A stretch of 64,000 bases of DNA from positions 1,720,001-1,784,000 of the forward strand of contig NZ_CP139304.1 in assembly GCF_034092415.1 (NCBI RefSeq), written 5' to 3'. The DNA comes from Prochlorococcus sp. MIT 1341. GTDB taxonomy: Bacteria; Cyanobacteriota; Cyanobacteriia; PCC-6307; Cyanobiaceae. Below the pieces are notes generated by a model. The model ran no database searches. It was not told the DNA's origin and saw only the letters and a list, made by a program, of their open reading frames with translations. The translations under genes were made by a program, and so were the position numbers. Of the stretch, positions 15,626 through 23,339 are shown in pieces (position 1 is the first letter of the stretch; each line of letters opens with the position of its first letter).

Positions 15626-15670
15626 ACTTTTCAATAGGAGGTAACTACTGGTGACCTCCTATTGAAAAGT
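15626..15670. terminator. 17-bp perfect hairpin, probable bidirectional transcription stop
   Basis: Arms 15626-15642 (ACTTTTCAATAGGAGGT) and 15654-15670 (its exact complement) flank an 11-nt loop. No long T tract follows, so a pure rho-independent terminator is not assured. The arms contain AGGAGGT and ACCTCCT, identical to the Shine-Dalgarno core and its rRNA complement. Confidence 0.55.
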
Positions 15671-15748
15671 ACTTTTGGGTTTCCCTTTTTGCTCTAGGTT
15701 TAATTAAGTGGAAAGCAGAACCGCCAAAGCTCAAGTTATAACAAAAGG

Positions 15749-15940
15749 ATGATCTCTAAAAGCACTTCGTCAGCATGGCTTGTAGGCGGCGTCCCTGCCA
15801 TTTTGGGGCTAGGTATAGCATGGTTTGGAGCAACTCTTATCAAGAACGAGAACAGGCTGCTTCATAGGCAGCTAGAGCTAAAGGCTGCCTTAGGTGAAAG
15901 ATCAAGGAAAATTAGGAGGCGAAATCTTTTAGGCAAGTAA
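15749..15940 (+). CDS. 63-aa single-span membrane protein
   Basis: One span (about residues 9-29, WLVGGVPAILGLGIAWFGAT) is followed by an asparagine/glutamate/arginine-rich helix and a very basic end (SRKIRRRNLLGK). The basic tail would lie in the cytoplasm. No family recognised; composition and layout support it. Confidence 0.6.
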   Translation: MISKSTSSAWLVGGVPAILGLGIAWFGATLIKNENRLLHRQLELKAALGERSRKIRRRNLLGK

Positions 15941-16128
15941 ATAGTTCAAAACGGATTAGTTGGATGCACGGTCATTGTGAGCCTGAAAACTAAGGTCTTG
16001 CCTGGAAGTTGATCTAAAAAAGGTGTTTAGGTTAGAGCTCAATCTCTATTAAGTTTGTAACGATCTCTCAAAAGCTTGTTAAACCCAATGCCTACTCAGC
16101 TAATAATAGCTGGCTTTAACCTTTAAAT

Positions 16129-16449
16129 ATGATCGCTTTAACCCACATCATTGATTTTGCGACTCAGCTGCCTCATCCATCAGATATTGGCTTGGTAAAG
16201 CCTCTTGGTGGTTTGTCAATTGTTCCAGCTATTTTCGGCTTGATTGCGATTATTCAGGTTTCTAATTTCCATTGGTATGCCCGTGAGAAGAATGAGCCTA
16301 AGGCAGGTTGGGGACTTGATTCTGGCAGTTCATTGTTTTCTTACCGTTGGAAACAATTTGTTGGTGTTCAACTCTTGGCAATAGGTATTGCGTTTTCAGT
16401 AGTAATTGCTGGTCCTGAGAAGATATTTTTCCCTTTAGGGCTAAGCTGA
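16129..16449 (+). CDS. small membrane protein (106 aa)
   Basis: Two probable spans: about residues 28-46 (GLSIVPAIFGLIAIIQV) and about 80-98 (VGVQLLAIGIAFSVVIAG). A hydrophilic aromatic loop lies between them (FHWYAREKNEPKAGWGLDSG). It begins MIALTHIIDFATQLPHPSDI. I do not recognise it. Confidence 0.6.
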   Translation: MIALTHIIDFATQLPHPSDIGLVKPLGGLSIVPAIFGLIAIIQVSNFHWYAREKNEPKAGWGLDSGSSLFSYRWKQFVGVQLLAIGIAFSVVIAGPEKIFFPLGLS

Positions 16450-16648
16450 GTTAATTTTAGAATCAGATGAAACTTTAAAAAGGTCTGGAAGTGTTTTGCT
16501 TTCAGGCCTTTTTAAATTATTTTGTTATGTTTATTTCGGTGATGTGATTGGCTATCCCAGATTAAATAAGTTCCTGCTTGAGAAATTCAGTACATTTTTT
16601 TTAAATAAAGCTCAGTACATTGTTTTTCAGAGAGTTCTTTTTTAGGCC

Positions 16649-16654
16649 TATAAC
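16649..16654 (+). promoter_or_regulatory. -10 box of a candidate small RNA
   Basis: TATAAC, with TTCAGA about 17 bp upstream as a 4/6 -35. Predicted transcription start near 16661, at the base of a hairpin. Confidence 0.35.
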
Positions 16655-16660
16655 ATGGAG

Positions 16661-16797
16661 AGGGACTCAGCGGCTCCCTCCGCTCTAGTAAATGAAAAAC
16701 TCAGCTTTTTATAGGCTTCAATAGGGATGATCTTAATTTTGCAGAAAAAAAGACTCTCGCATTTTGCAAAGAGCCTGGGTGATGGGGGCTCTTTTTC
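16661..16797 (+). ncRNA. candidate small RNA of about 137 nt
   Basis: A self-contained unit in a 745-bp gene-free stretch. It has a -10 box (TATAAC) at 16649, a 5' hairpin (GAGGGA/TCCCTC, 16660-16680), and an intrinsic terminator at 16768-16797. No convincing frame covers it; the 64-aa minus-strand frame here is antisense and poor. The terminator loop holds GGGTGATGGG, the motif shared with two other hairpins in the window. Confidence 0.45.
16768..16797 (+). terminator. intrinsic terminator with GGGTGATGGG loop
   Basis: AAAGAGCC and GGCTCTTT form a perfect 8-bp stem with an 11-nt loop TGGGTGATGGG, followed by TTCT. Confidence 0.65.
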
Positions 16798-16862
16798 TAA
16801 AGCCATTTGACTGTAAAAACAACCCCCTACAGGTAGTGCCATCTTGAAACACTAATAACACT

Positions 16863-16884
16863 ATGAGTAGTGCTTACTACTCAT
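16863..16884. promoter_or_regulatory. palindromic operator-like site or short hairpin
   Basis: ATGAGTAGT, GCTT, ACTACTCAT: perfect 9-bp arms, 4-nt spacer. It lies about 10 bp before a TTGACA (16895) and about 40-60 bp before the predicted start of the RNA at 16921, a normal place for a repressor or activator site. Confidence 0.35.
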
Positions 16885-16920
16885 GACGTTTGGCTTGACA
16901 CTGGTTATGGTTTATAAAAT

Positions 16921-17012
16921 GGCCGGGTGATGGGGATCAGCTGGCAATTATCCCAAGCTAATTTGAAGTTTAGATTGGCTTGGGGGCTTTAATTTCAGGG
17001 GGCCTTTTTAAA
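16921..17012 (+). ncRNA. candidate small RNA, GGGTGATGGGG-loop family, copy 2
   Basis: The first 19 bases (GGCCGGGTGATGGGGATCA) equal those of the copy at 13661. Here GCCGG pairs with CTGGC, with one G-T pair, so the arm changed while the stem stayed. A second stem follows: CCCAAGC/GCTTGGG, 7 bp, about 20-nt loop, with a T-rich stretch after it. TATAAA at 16913-16918 may be the -10 box, although it is closer than usual to the TTGACA at 16895 and to the motif. Confidence 0.4.
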
Positions 17013-17194
17013 TGACTTTCGCCCAATTGAGCAAAGTAGAGGTTATGCATGGAAGAGGCGCTTGGTTTTTGCTCGTAATCATAGTTTTACAGTTCTTGCT
17101 GTGAAAATGTTTTATGCATGAGCTCCTTGGCTTGACCTTGTAAAGGAATAGGGGATGTGTTTATGTTATTGAGTCCTCATTAAGGATTCGCTTA

Positions 17195-17335
17195 ATGCAA
17201 TTCATTGATAAACATAAGAAGTTCATTAAGTGGTACCAAAAGCAGCTTGGAATCACAGATTATGCAATGCTCTGGCTTTGTTTTTTTAAAGGAGTAATAA
17301 CTACAATAATAATTCAAAGTATATTAGGCCTATAA
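17195..17335 (+). CDS. 46-aa small membrane protein
   Basis: ATG 17195 to TAA 17333. A basic N-terminus (MQFIDKHKKFIKWYQKQLGI) leads into one hydrophobic segment (YAMLWLCFFKGVITTIIIQS). The pattern resembles other tiny picocyanobacterial membrane proteins with a basic head. No specific family. Confidence 0.55.
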   Translation: MQFIDKHKKFIKWYQKQLGITDYAMLWLCFFKGVITTIIIQSILGL

Positions 17336-17524
17336 CTTCTACCTTTGGTTTGGGGCTTGACGCAGCTCAATTAAACCCAAGCTAATCTCAATAACATCAT
17401 CTTTATTCTTCTATTAAGGGCCATTGAAAATTAGGTCATGCATAACAATAGCAATAGACTTATTCCCTAAGTTGGGGTTTTTCTTTTATGCTTAGTGAAA
17501 CCTTACCTAAGCTTTTAAGGCTTT

Positions 17525-17809
17525 GTGATGAACGGCGTTCTTTTTTTTCTAGGCACATTCTTTAGGTGGTTAGGAAAGAAACCACTTCAATCTGCCCTTA
17601 CCGTTGCCTATTACGCGACTCTTCATGGGGTGGCCACTTTGATTGACTTTAATCCATCCGGTGGCTTGGGATTTCTTTTTACCTTGGCAGTTATGACGCC
17701 TCTGTTTTTTGTGATTGGCCAGGGATTGCCACTTGATTGCTTGAATCCAACAGGACAAATAAAACGAGAAACAAGCTACTCTGAAAATCAATTAAAAGCT
17801 TTTAATTGA
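17525..17809 (+). CDS. small membrane protein (94 aa)
   Basis: Three hydrophobic stretches: residues 3-14, about 24-40, and about 50-68 (GLGFLFTLAVMTPLFFVIGQ), with a hydrophilic tail. GTG at 17525 or ATG at 17528 could start it. No family recognised. Confidence 0.5.
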   Translation: MMNGVLFFLGTFFRWLGKKPLQSALTVAYYATLHGVATLIDFNPSGGLGFLFTLAVMTPLFFVIGQGLPLDCLNPTGQIKRETSYSENQLKAFN

Positions 17810-17850
17810 TTTCTTTATTCTATAAAAAATAAGGGTCAATCAATATTGGG

Positions 17851-18099
17851 TTGATTTCTTCGTTCTTTGATATGTTCCAGAAATACATCTGTGAGGAGCA
17901 AAGCCTTTTATTCACTAGCAATGACCACTTAACTCTTTCATTAGCCATTCTGGCCTTTTCTTCTTCTCTTTTCTCCAAGCGAGCCCTAGCAGGGCTTCTA
18001 TGGCTTGTTGTTTTCTTGGAAGATCACAGGAGAGGCTGTTTTGCCTTGGAATTTTTTGACTTGTCATTGATTACTCCCAAAATAGGCGAGGAAAAATAA
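17851..18099 (+). CDS. doubtful 82-aa ORF
   Basis: A TTG-started frame with one hydrophobic patch (LTLSLAILAFSSSLFSKRAL...). Composition is only moderately protein-like and no ATG start exists near the beginning. It is listed because nothing else occupies the stretch. Confidence 0.25.
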   Translation: MISSFFDMFQKYICEEQSLLFTSNDHLTLSLAILAFSSSLFSKRALAGLLWLVVFLEDHRRGCFALEFFDLSLITPKIGEEK

Positions 18100-18111
18100 A
18101 GGCCTTTTCCC

Positions 18112-18255
18112 TTATACGCTTGCTCTTTTCTTAAATGCTACCCCTGCTTCCTTAATCAGTTCTCGGCTGCCAATGATAGCAAGGATAAATAAACTCCCTC
18201 CAAAAATTGCTGGGATGAGAGCTTCTACTAAGGTGGCCCCTTCTTGACTGTTCAT
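18112..18255 (-). CDS. 47-aa single-span membrane protein
   Basis: ATG 18255 is preceded by a strong AGGAGGAG ribosome site, rare in this region. The product MNSQEGATLVEALIPAIFGG continues with a hydrophobic span (SLFILAIIG) and a basic tail (KKRASV). The good ribosome site and clean layout make it credible. Confidence 0.65.
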   Translation of the reverse strand: MNSQEGATLVEALIPAIFGGSLFILAIIGSRELIKEAGVAFKKRASV

Positions 18256-18540
18256 GGTTCTCCTCCTGTCTTTGAAATGGGGACCTAATTACCTGTTGGA
18301 GAAAAGAAATTAGTCTTGACAACAGAGTGGCTTGTTAAGTGCCGTAGGTCCTTTTTTTCTTTCTAGTCAGATAATCTATTGATGTCTATGAGGAAAACCA
18401 CTTAGTTCAAGCAGCTTTTCTTGATTTGTTTAGTGGGAATCAATGTTCTATGTTGGCCTTTCATTTTCCGGCAGTTACTAGAAGTTAAACCTACTTCTTG
18501 ACTTTGCTAGTTTTTGGATGCTTTCTCTCCAATTTATAGA

Positions 18541-18807
18541 CTAATCATCTTTTCTTAAATAAGGTGCTGCTGATAATTCAACTAAATTCCTCAGTGATTC
18601 TCCTTCTTGCTTCATGGGCTCCATGTTAATGCAATAAGAGCGACCTCTAAATTCTTCAAGTCTTTCCAGCTGCATTTTTGCTGAAACAAGGTCATGACAA
18701 TATAACGAGAGATGGTCGGAGCATACACGAAAGAATATCCCTGAATCTCCTTTAATAAGATGGATTGTTCCACCTTCTTTGCTTATAAAGAGGGGCTCTT
18801 GTGACAT
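18541..18807 (-). CDS. conserved hypothetical protein (88 aa)
   Basis: The start was set at ATG 18807 (MSQEPLFISKEGGTIHLIKG) because its A is the last base of the upstream gene's TAA, giving a TAATG coupling, and because the 16 codons before it are the end of that gene in another frame. The product has beta-strand then helix character (IFFRVCSDHLSLYCHDLVSA) with three cysteines. No family recognised. Confidence 0.65.
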   Translation of the reverse strand: MSQEPLFISKEGGTIHLIKGDSGIFFRVCSDHLSLYCHDLVSAKMQLERLEEFRGRSYCINMEPMKQEGESLRNLVELSAAPYLRKDD

Positions 18808-18962
18808 TATATAAGGTCCTCTTCTAGGTGAATATTTACGCAGCGTGTTACACATTTAAAATCTTCTTCACCAAGCCTATAGCAGGTTGTGATGCAGTCG
18901 AAATATGAGTCATAAGTATCTTTCTTCTTTTTCTTCAAGGAGACCTTGGGTAGACTCTTCAT
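18807..18962 (-). CDS. twin CX3C small protein (51 aa)
   Basis: ATG 18962 to TAA 18809-18807. A lysine-rich start (MKSLPKVSLKKKKK) leads into a helix-turn-helix pair with CITTC and CVTRC, two CX3C motifs separated by 11 residues, ending acidic. It is translationally coupled (TAATG) with the next gene. Twin CX3C motifs form helical hairpins with disulphides or metal sites in other small proteins; the role here is unknown. Confidence 0.65.
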   Translation of the reverse strand: MKSLPKVSLKKKKKDTYDSYFDCITTCYRLGEEDFKCVTRCVNIHLEEDLI

Positions 18963-19123
18963 CGGCTTCTCCTGAACGTGGGCATATATTTAATATGAAT
19001 TTGGCCAGATGTAAAAGAATTGGTTACGGGAGATAAAGTGCCTAAGCGATATCACCTAGTCTTCGATATACCTTTTGTTTTAGTGTTTCTAGATATAACC
19101 TTTGGTTAGAGCTATGTCTTCTC

Positions 19124-19309
19124 CTATTCGTGATAAATGGTTATATCGAACCCCAGATCAGTCTTCTTTAGGAGAATATCTTTTTTCATCACTCCTCTTC
19201 TAATTATTCCTATCAAGATTAAAAGTGATTCAACAAAAAGAATAATCGAGATTATTATAAAGAAAATGGTATTATCCACAGGACCTTTGAGATTTGTTTT
19301 AGTGTTCAT
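19124..19309 (-). CDS. 61-aa single-span membrane protein
   Basis: A hydrophilic start (MNTKTNLKGPVDN), one isoleucine-rich span (TIFFIIISIILFVESLLILIG is longer than needed; core IILFVESLLILIG) and a basic patch (IRRGVMKKD). Plausible but unsupported by any family. Confidence 0.45.
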   Translation of the reverse strand: MNTKTNLKGPVDNTIFFIIISIILFVESLLILIGIIRRGVMKKDILLKKTDLGFDITIYHE

Positions 19310-19444
19310 GGTAATGAATGAAATTAATTAACCTTTTATATGTTTGATGCTAACGTAATAAGAATTAAATGTGAAGGATTATATTTTGCTGGAAGATTGA
19401 ACCCTTAAGCTATTGCCCCGAGTTCGACTTGATACCTGCTTCCC

Positions 19445-20839
19445 TTATATCTGTCCTTTGATTGTTAAGGATGGTCCTATTAACTCTCTAAAATGATCCC
19501 CTCTTTCCTCAAAATTTTTATATTGGTCAAAGCTTGCACAAGCTGGCGATAGGATAATAGCTTTCGCTTTGTATCTTAAGCCCATCTCAATGCCAAGCTT
19601 TACTGCATTTGCGAGACTCTCGCAGCAAATTACTTCGTTTGAGAATCCTGATGATTTTATTAGTTCATGAAGCGAATGAGCACCTTTCCCAAAAAGAACT
19701 ATTCCAGTCGCTCTTCTTTGAAGTTCATTTAACCAATTAGATGGGTCTCCCTTTTTTTGTTGTCCACCTGCTAAGACTATAGAAGGTGACTTGATTGCGC
19801 TAATGCCCACCTTGGCTGCATCAAAGTTAGTTGCTTTACTGTCATTAAAGACTTCAATACCGTTTATTTCGCCAATCTTTTCTAGCCTATGAGGAACTCC
19901 TGGGAATGTCTTTAGACCTTGTTCAATTTCTCTTGGGCAAAGTCCGATTTCTAACGCAGTAGCTGTTACTAATAAGATGTTCTGAAGGTTATGTTCGCCG
20001 ATTAAATTGCTTGTTGAAGAGTGAAATATAGACAAACCATCATTAACAATCATTCCTTCACTGTTAACCCAGACTTTTATTTTATTTTCCTTTGTTCCTT
20101 TCTCTTTAGTGCTTACCCATATCCCAGAGGGCATGTCTTCTTTATTACTCCTTAAGTCAATATCATCCCAATTAAAGATACGAATTTCTGATTTCTCTAT
20201 TAAACCACGTTTTATTTTCCTATATTTTTCAAGTGTTTTATGTCTTTCTAAGTGATCAGGACTAAGGTTAGTCCATATTCCTATTTTGGGTGATATTTCA
20301 GATGAAGCTTCTATTTGATAGCTACTCATTTCCATAATTACCCAATCAAGGCTGTTATTAGGGTTGCATTTGAATTTTCTAGCGACTTCTGAAGCGGCTA
20401 TTCCTACGTTGCCTCCCATAGGAGCTTTTATGCCATTACTTTCAAGAATATGGTTTAGAAGGTAAGTTACCGTGGTTTTTCCATTTGTTCCAGTTATTCC
20501 TATCCAAGGAATACAATTGAGCCTTTGCCAGGCCAATGACATCTCACCTTTGACGGTAAAATTTAGATCTCTTAATTGGTTAAGTGTTTGATGGTCCCAT
20601 TCTACTCCAGGGCTAATAATGATTTCTTGAATTTCTTTTTGAAATCGAATAAAGGTTTCTATTGCAAGCTCTTCTCCGATTTCTACTTGTATTCCCTCTT
20701 TCTCAAGTTCTTTTTTAATCTCATATATCCTTTCATCCTTTTTTTGTTCGAAAATGATTACTTTCCTTCCCTCTGCATTGAGTAAGCGCGCCGCCCCCAT
20801 ACCTGATATACCTAGCCCTATTATGAATGTGAGCGACAT
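19445..20839 (-). CDS. murD: UDP-N-acetylmuramoyl-L-alanine:D-glutamate ligase
   Basis: Adds D-Glu to UDP-MurNAc-L-Ala in cytoplasmic peptidoglycan precursor synthesis, using ATP. The 464-aa protein is full length. It has an N-terminal Rossmann-like domain (FIIGLGISGMGAARLL), the Mur ligase ATP loop GITGTNGKTT at 114-123, GGNVG, MEMSSYQ, 'TNLSPDHLERH', and the C-terminal domain motifs FPGVPHRLE and FNDSKATN with the DSKATN typical of MurD. It stands as a single gene upstream of a 200-bp gap. Confidence 0.97.
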   Translation of the reverse strand: MSLTFIIGLGISGMGAARLLNAEGRKVIIFEQKKDERIYEIKKELEKEGIQVEIGEELAIETFIRFQKEIQEIIISPGVEWDHQTLNQLRDLNFTVKGEMSLAWQRLNCIPWIGITGTNGKTTVTYLLNHILESNGIKAPMGGNVGIAASEVARKFKCNPNNSLDWVIMEMSSYQIEASSEISPKIGIWTNLSPDHLERHKTLEKYRKIKRGLIEKSEIRIFNWDDIDLRSNKEDMPSGIWVSTKEKGTKENKIKVWVNSEGMIVNDGLSIFHSSTSNLIGEHNLQNILLVTATALEIGLCPREIEQGLKTFPGVPHRLEKIGEINGIEVFNDSKATNFDAAKVGISAIKSPSIVLAGGQQKKGDPSNWLNELQRRATGIVLFGKGAHSLHELIKSSGFSNEVICCESLANAVKLGIEMGLRYKAKAIILSPACASFDQYKNFEERGDHFRELIGPSLTIKGQI

Positions 20840-21039
20840 TAACTGACTCTTCTATTGTTGTGGAGGTGAGAAAGGCTTTGAATCATCCCTATTTTAGTAC
20901 CTATAGAAGTCCTTTTGAAACGCCTTCTTTTCAGGGTTAATAGATATATGCTTGATAAGAGTTGAACTTTTCTAGTGTAAAGTAAACTGCTTAATTGGTT
21001 TGTTAGGGACTTGTAGCTTTCTTGGTGCAAAGGTATGAC

Positions 21040-21801
21040 TCAATAATTTCTAAAATCAATACTTTTGTAGACTTCTTTCTTTTCCCAAATGTGATTATAG
21101 TTGTTAGTACCTTGCCCCCCAAGGCGTAAAAGGTCTCCTCCATGGCTCTTTTTTAGTAGGGCTAAAGTCCTTCCATTTGGCAGAACGAATCGACCTCTAA
21201 ATAAACTTTTAAGGAAAGGGATTCCTTTTTTCGTAAAAGGTACCTTTGGGCAAATTAGGTCTCCATAAATTATATTCAAATTTCTGCTAGACTTTGCAAT
21301 ACATTCACCAAAAAGGACTGGTCCGGTTGGGTACAATGGATTCTCTCCATACCATTTTTCTTTACAATTTCTTACTACATCGTTGATGGCATTTTCTAGT
21401 ATTCCATTTTTAGGTTTTGACCATATGATTCCATTTGAAACGGCCCAGGATGTTCGTGAATGTCTTAAGTCATCTCTGAAAATAAGCATATCTATTTGTT
21501 CTTCTATTTCGATATAGTTTTTGCAAACAACAGAGATATCAAAATACCAACCGCCATATTGATGCAATAAGCAATATCTACCTAAATCACATTTATATGC
21601 CAATGGAATCAAAGTGTCATAAGCCCAAAGTACTTCTTTGGAAAATTTTCTAAATATAAAATCTCTAAGATCATCTTCTCTTAAAAGATTGTGTTGGTAA
21701 CCTTTGAAATATCTTTTGATGGTGCTTGTAGCTTTCTCAAGGATTGGAGGAAGTTTGTTTGGAGAATTTGATAGATAGATCTGCCAGATTTTTTTCGCCA
21801 T
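21040..21801 (-). CDS. GT32-like glycosyltransferase (DXD sugar-binding)
   Basis: Predicted to transfer a hexose to a surface glycan. Start set at ATG 21801 (MAKKIWQIYLSNSPNKLPPI), because the longer frame runs through tRNA-Val. The 253-aa protein has the family core AYKCDLGRYCLLHQYGGWYF followed by DIS, where the usual motif is DXD (YxDxD). So the first aspartate is kept and the second is serine. SHGGDLLRLGG lies near the end. It sits 20 bp downstream of tRNA-Val, a usual integration spot for accessory genes. Enzyme class is likely; substrate unknown. Confidence 0.75.
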   Translation of the reverse strand: MAKKIWQIYLSNSPNKLPPILEKATSTIKRYFKGYQHNLLREDDLRDFIFRKFSKEVLWAYDTLIPLAYKCDLGRYCLLHQYGGWYFDISVVCKNYIEIEEQIDMLIFRDDLRHSRTSWAVSNGIIWSKPKNGILENAINDVVRNCKEKWYGENPLYPTGPVLFGECIAKSSRNLNIIYGDLICPKVPFTKKGIPFLKSLFRGRFVLPNGRTLALLKKSHGGDLLRLGGQGTNNYNHIWEKKEVYKSIDFRNY

Positions 21802-21821
21802 ATTTACGGCAAGGTTTTCAG

Positions 21822-21893
21822 TGGGCGATACTGGAATCGAACCAGTGACTCCTACCGTGTCAAGGTAGTGCTCTACCTCTGAGCTAATCGCCC
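21822..21893 (-). tRNA. tRNA-Val (GAC)
   Basis: 72-nt cloverleaf on the minus strand: acceptor GGGCGAT/ATCGCCC with discriminator A, D arm GCTC/GAGC, anticodon arm CTACC-TTGACAC-GGTAG with GAC anticodon, T arm ACTGG-TTCGATT-CCAGT. CCA is not encoded. Confidence 0.95.
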
Positions 21894-21966
21894 AATTAAT
21901 CCCTTGAGGAAGTTTTTGGGGCACCAAAAGAGTACTAGGGCAAATTAGCAGTACTCCAACCAAAAT

Positions 21967-22755
21967 TTACGTTCGACGCATTAAAACCCTCCAACGTTGG
22001 CGCTTTGTGCATTCAATGCTGAGTATTTCTAATACTCCCCGAGATTCATGTTGAATGCGATCCCCAGGGGCTAGAAGCTTACTAGGTTGAGACAGTTTGT
22101 CCCAATTAAGCCTTAATCCGCCAGCTTTTATCTGTTTTACAACCTTAGCTCTTGATATACCAAAACCTGCCGAGGCAATTGCATCAATTCTGTATGAAGC
22201 TTCCACGGTGGCAATTTCTTTAATTACTCGTTGTGGTGGTAGTTGTAGTTCTTCTAAGGGCACAGACTCGCATTGAAAGTCCACGTCTCTTAACTTTCCT
22301 TTGAGGCCATTTAAGTCAAAATCAATTTCTTTACTGCATATTGCATTTGCTCCTCTATCTCTTATTACCCATAAATCACCAATGAATTCTGAGGGAAGTC
22401 CTATTAGGTTTAGGGCATCCAGAAAATCATTTTTACTTGGATGATCAAAAAGGAAGTTTCCTTCAACTCTTAATCCAGTTATAGGTATATTTCCTTTTTG
22501 GCTTTTGAGTGGATTATTAATGTGCTCAAAAAGGAGTCGATGACGTTCAGCACATTTGTAGCCACCTTCACTACTGCATTCAATATCTGTTAGCTGCTTG
22601 AGCTTTTTTATGGCTTCTTCGCGTAACTTTCCAGAGACAAAGTTGGACCAAATAGGTTGATGAGTTTGGTAAACTTTTTCTGCTATCTGAATTAGCTCTG
22701 ACATTCCATCAGCGTCATGGCATCCTTTTAAGAACTCATTTTTGGATAGCCTCAT
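21967..22755 (-). CDS. photosystem II S4-domain RNA-binding protein
   Basis: A 262-aa protein of the YlmH-like family annotated in cyanobacteria as 'photosystem II S4 domain protein'. An N-terminal domain (about 60-190, with RVEGNFLFDHPSKNDFLDAL and GDLWVIRDRGANAIC) precedes an S4 RNA-binding domain (about 190-262) with 'YRIDAIASAGFGISRAKVV' and IKAGGLRLNW. Thought to bind RNA; its exact role is not settled. The last 4 bp of the upstream 195-aa gene overlap its start, so the pair is coupled. Confidence 0.85.
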   Translation of the reverse strand: MRLSKNEFLKGCHDADGMSELIQIAEKVYQTHQPIWSNFVSGKLREEAIKKLKQLTDIECSSEGGYKCAERHRLLFEHINNPLKSQKGNIPITGLRVEGNFLFDHPSKNDFLDALNLIGLPSEFIGDLWVIRDRGANAICSKEIDFDLNGLKGKLRDVDFQCESVPLEELQLPPQRVIKEIATVEASYRIDAIASAGFGISRAKVVKQIKAGGLRLNWDKLSQPSKLLAPGDRIQHESRGVLEILSIECTKRQRWRVLMRRT

Positions 22756-23339
22756 AACTCGTTAAATCTAATGACTTCAATGGGATTTGCTGATTGAAGT
22801 GCTTGCCAAGGTATTTCGCTTCCTAATGGTGTTTCCAAAATTAGGAGCCAATTGTTTTCTTCATGCCTTTTTCTAAGAATACGTATGTCTTCATCTTTCC
22901 CAGAGGGGTCACCAGCTGTTGCGACATAACTGCCTAGTAATCCAGAGCCCATTCCTAAGAGTCCACCTATTAGTGGTTCTCCAATAGCTCCCAGGCCAAT
23001 GTTTGAAAAGGTTTGAAGGCCAGTCATTTGAGAGAAGGTGATCCCAGCTAGAAATCCGAAGGGCATTAGCCATAGAGCCATGAACCTTTGGCGTTTTTGC
23101 CGTGAATGGTTTGGATTTAGAAAAGGTATCTTTTCTATTTCTATCGTTGTGATTTTTCTTCTGCTTTCCATTTCAGGGGTGTCTTGTATCGTTAGGGACT
23201 CAGCTTCTGATGTTGGTGGTGGAACAAGCTCGCAACGCTTAATAGGTGTAGCAGTTTTTTGTAACTCTCTTTCGAGATCATTTGCTGAATCACTGTTCTG
23301 GAGAACTACTGCGCAAATAGGCACGAATTGTTTCCTCAA
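22752..23339 (-). CDS. conserved cyanobacterial membrane protein (195 aa)
   Basis: A hydrophilic N-terminal half (about 1-85) is followed by one or two spans (about 86-104, ALWLMPFGFLAGITFSQM; and a glycine-rich region about 122-143, GLLGMGSGLLGSYVATAG) and a soluble tail (NNWLLILETPLGSEIPW). Its stop overlaps the S4 gene. It is divergent from serA with 87 bp between. Function unknown. Confidence 0.7.
   Translation of the reverse strand: MRKQFVPICAVVLQNSDSANDLERELQKTATPIKRCELVPPPTSEAESLTIQDTPEMESRRKITTIEIEKIPFLNPNHSRQKRQRFMALWLMPFGFLAGITFSQMTGLQTFSNIGLGAIGEPLIGGLLGMGSGLLGSYVATAGDPSGKDEDIRILRKRHEENNWLLILETPLGSEIPWQALQSANPIEVIRFNEL

Noticed and set aside
16648-16842. 64-aa minus-strand ORF
   Set aside because: Runs antisense through hairpins and the terminator of the candidate RNA; irregular composition.
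21802-21963. N-terminal extension of the GT32-like gene
   Set aside because: It would translate tRNA-Val; ATG 21801 gives the normal start.
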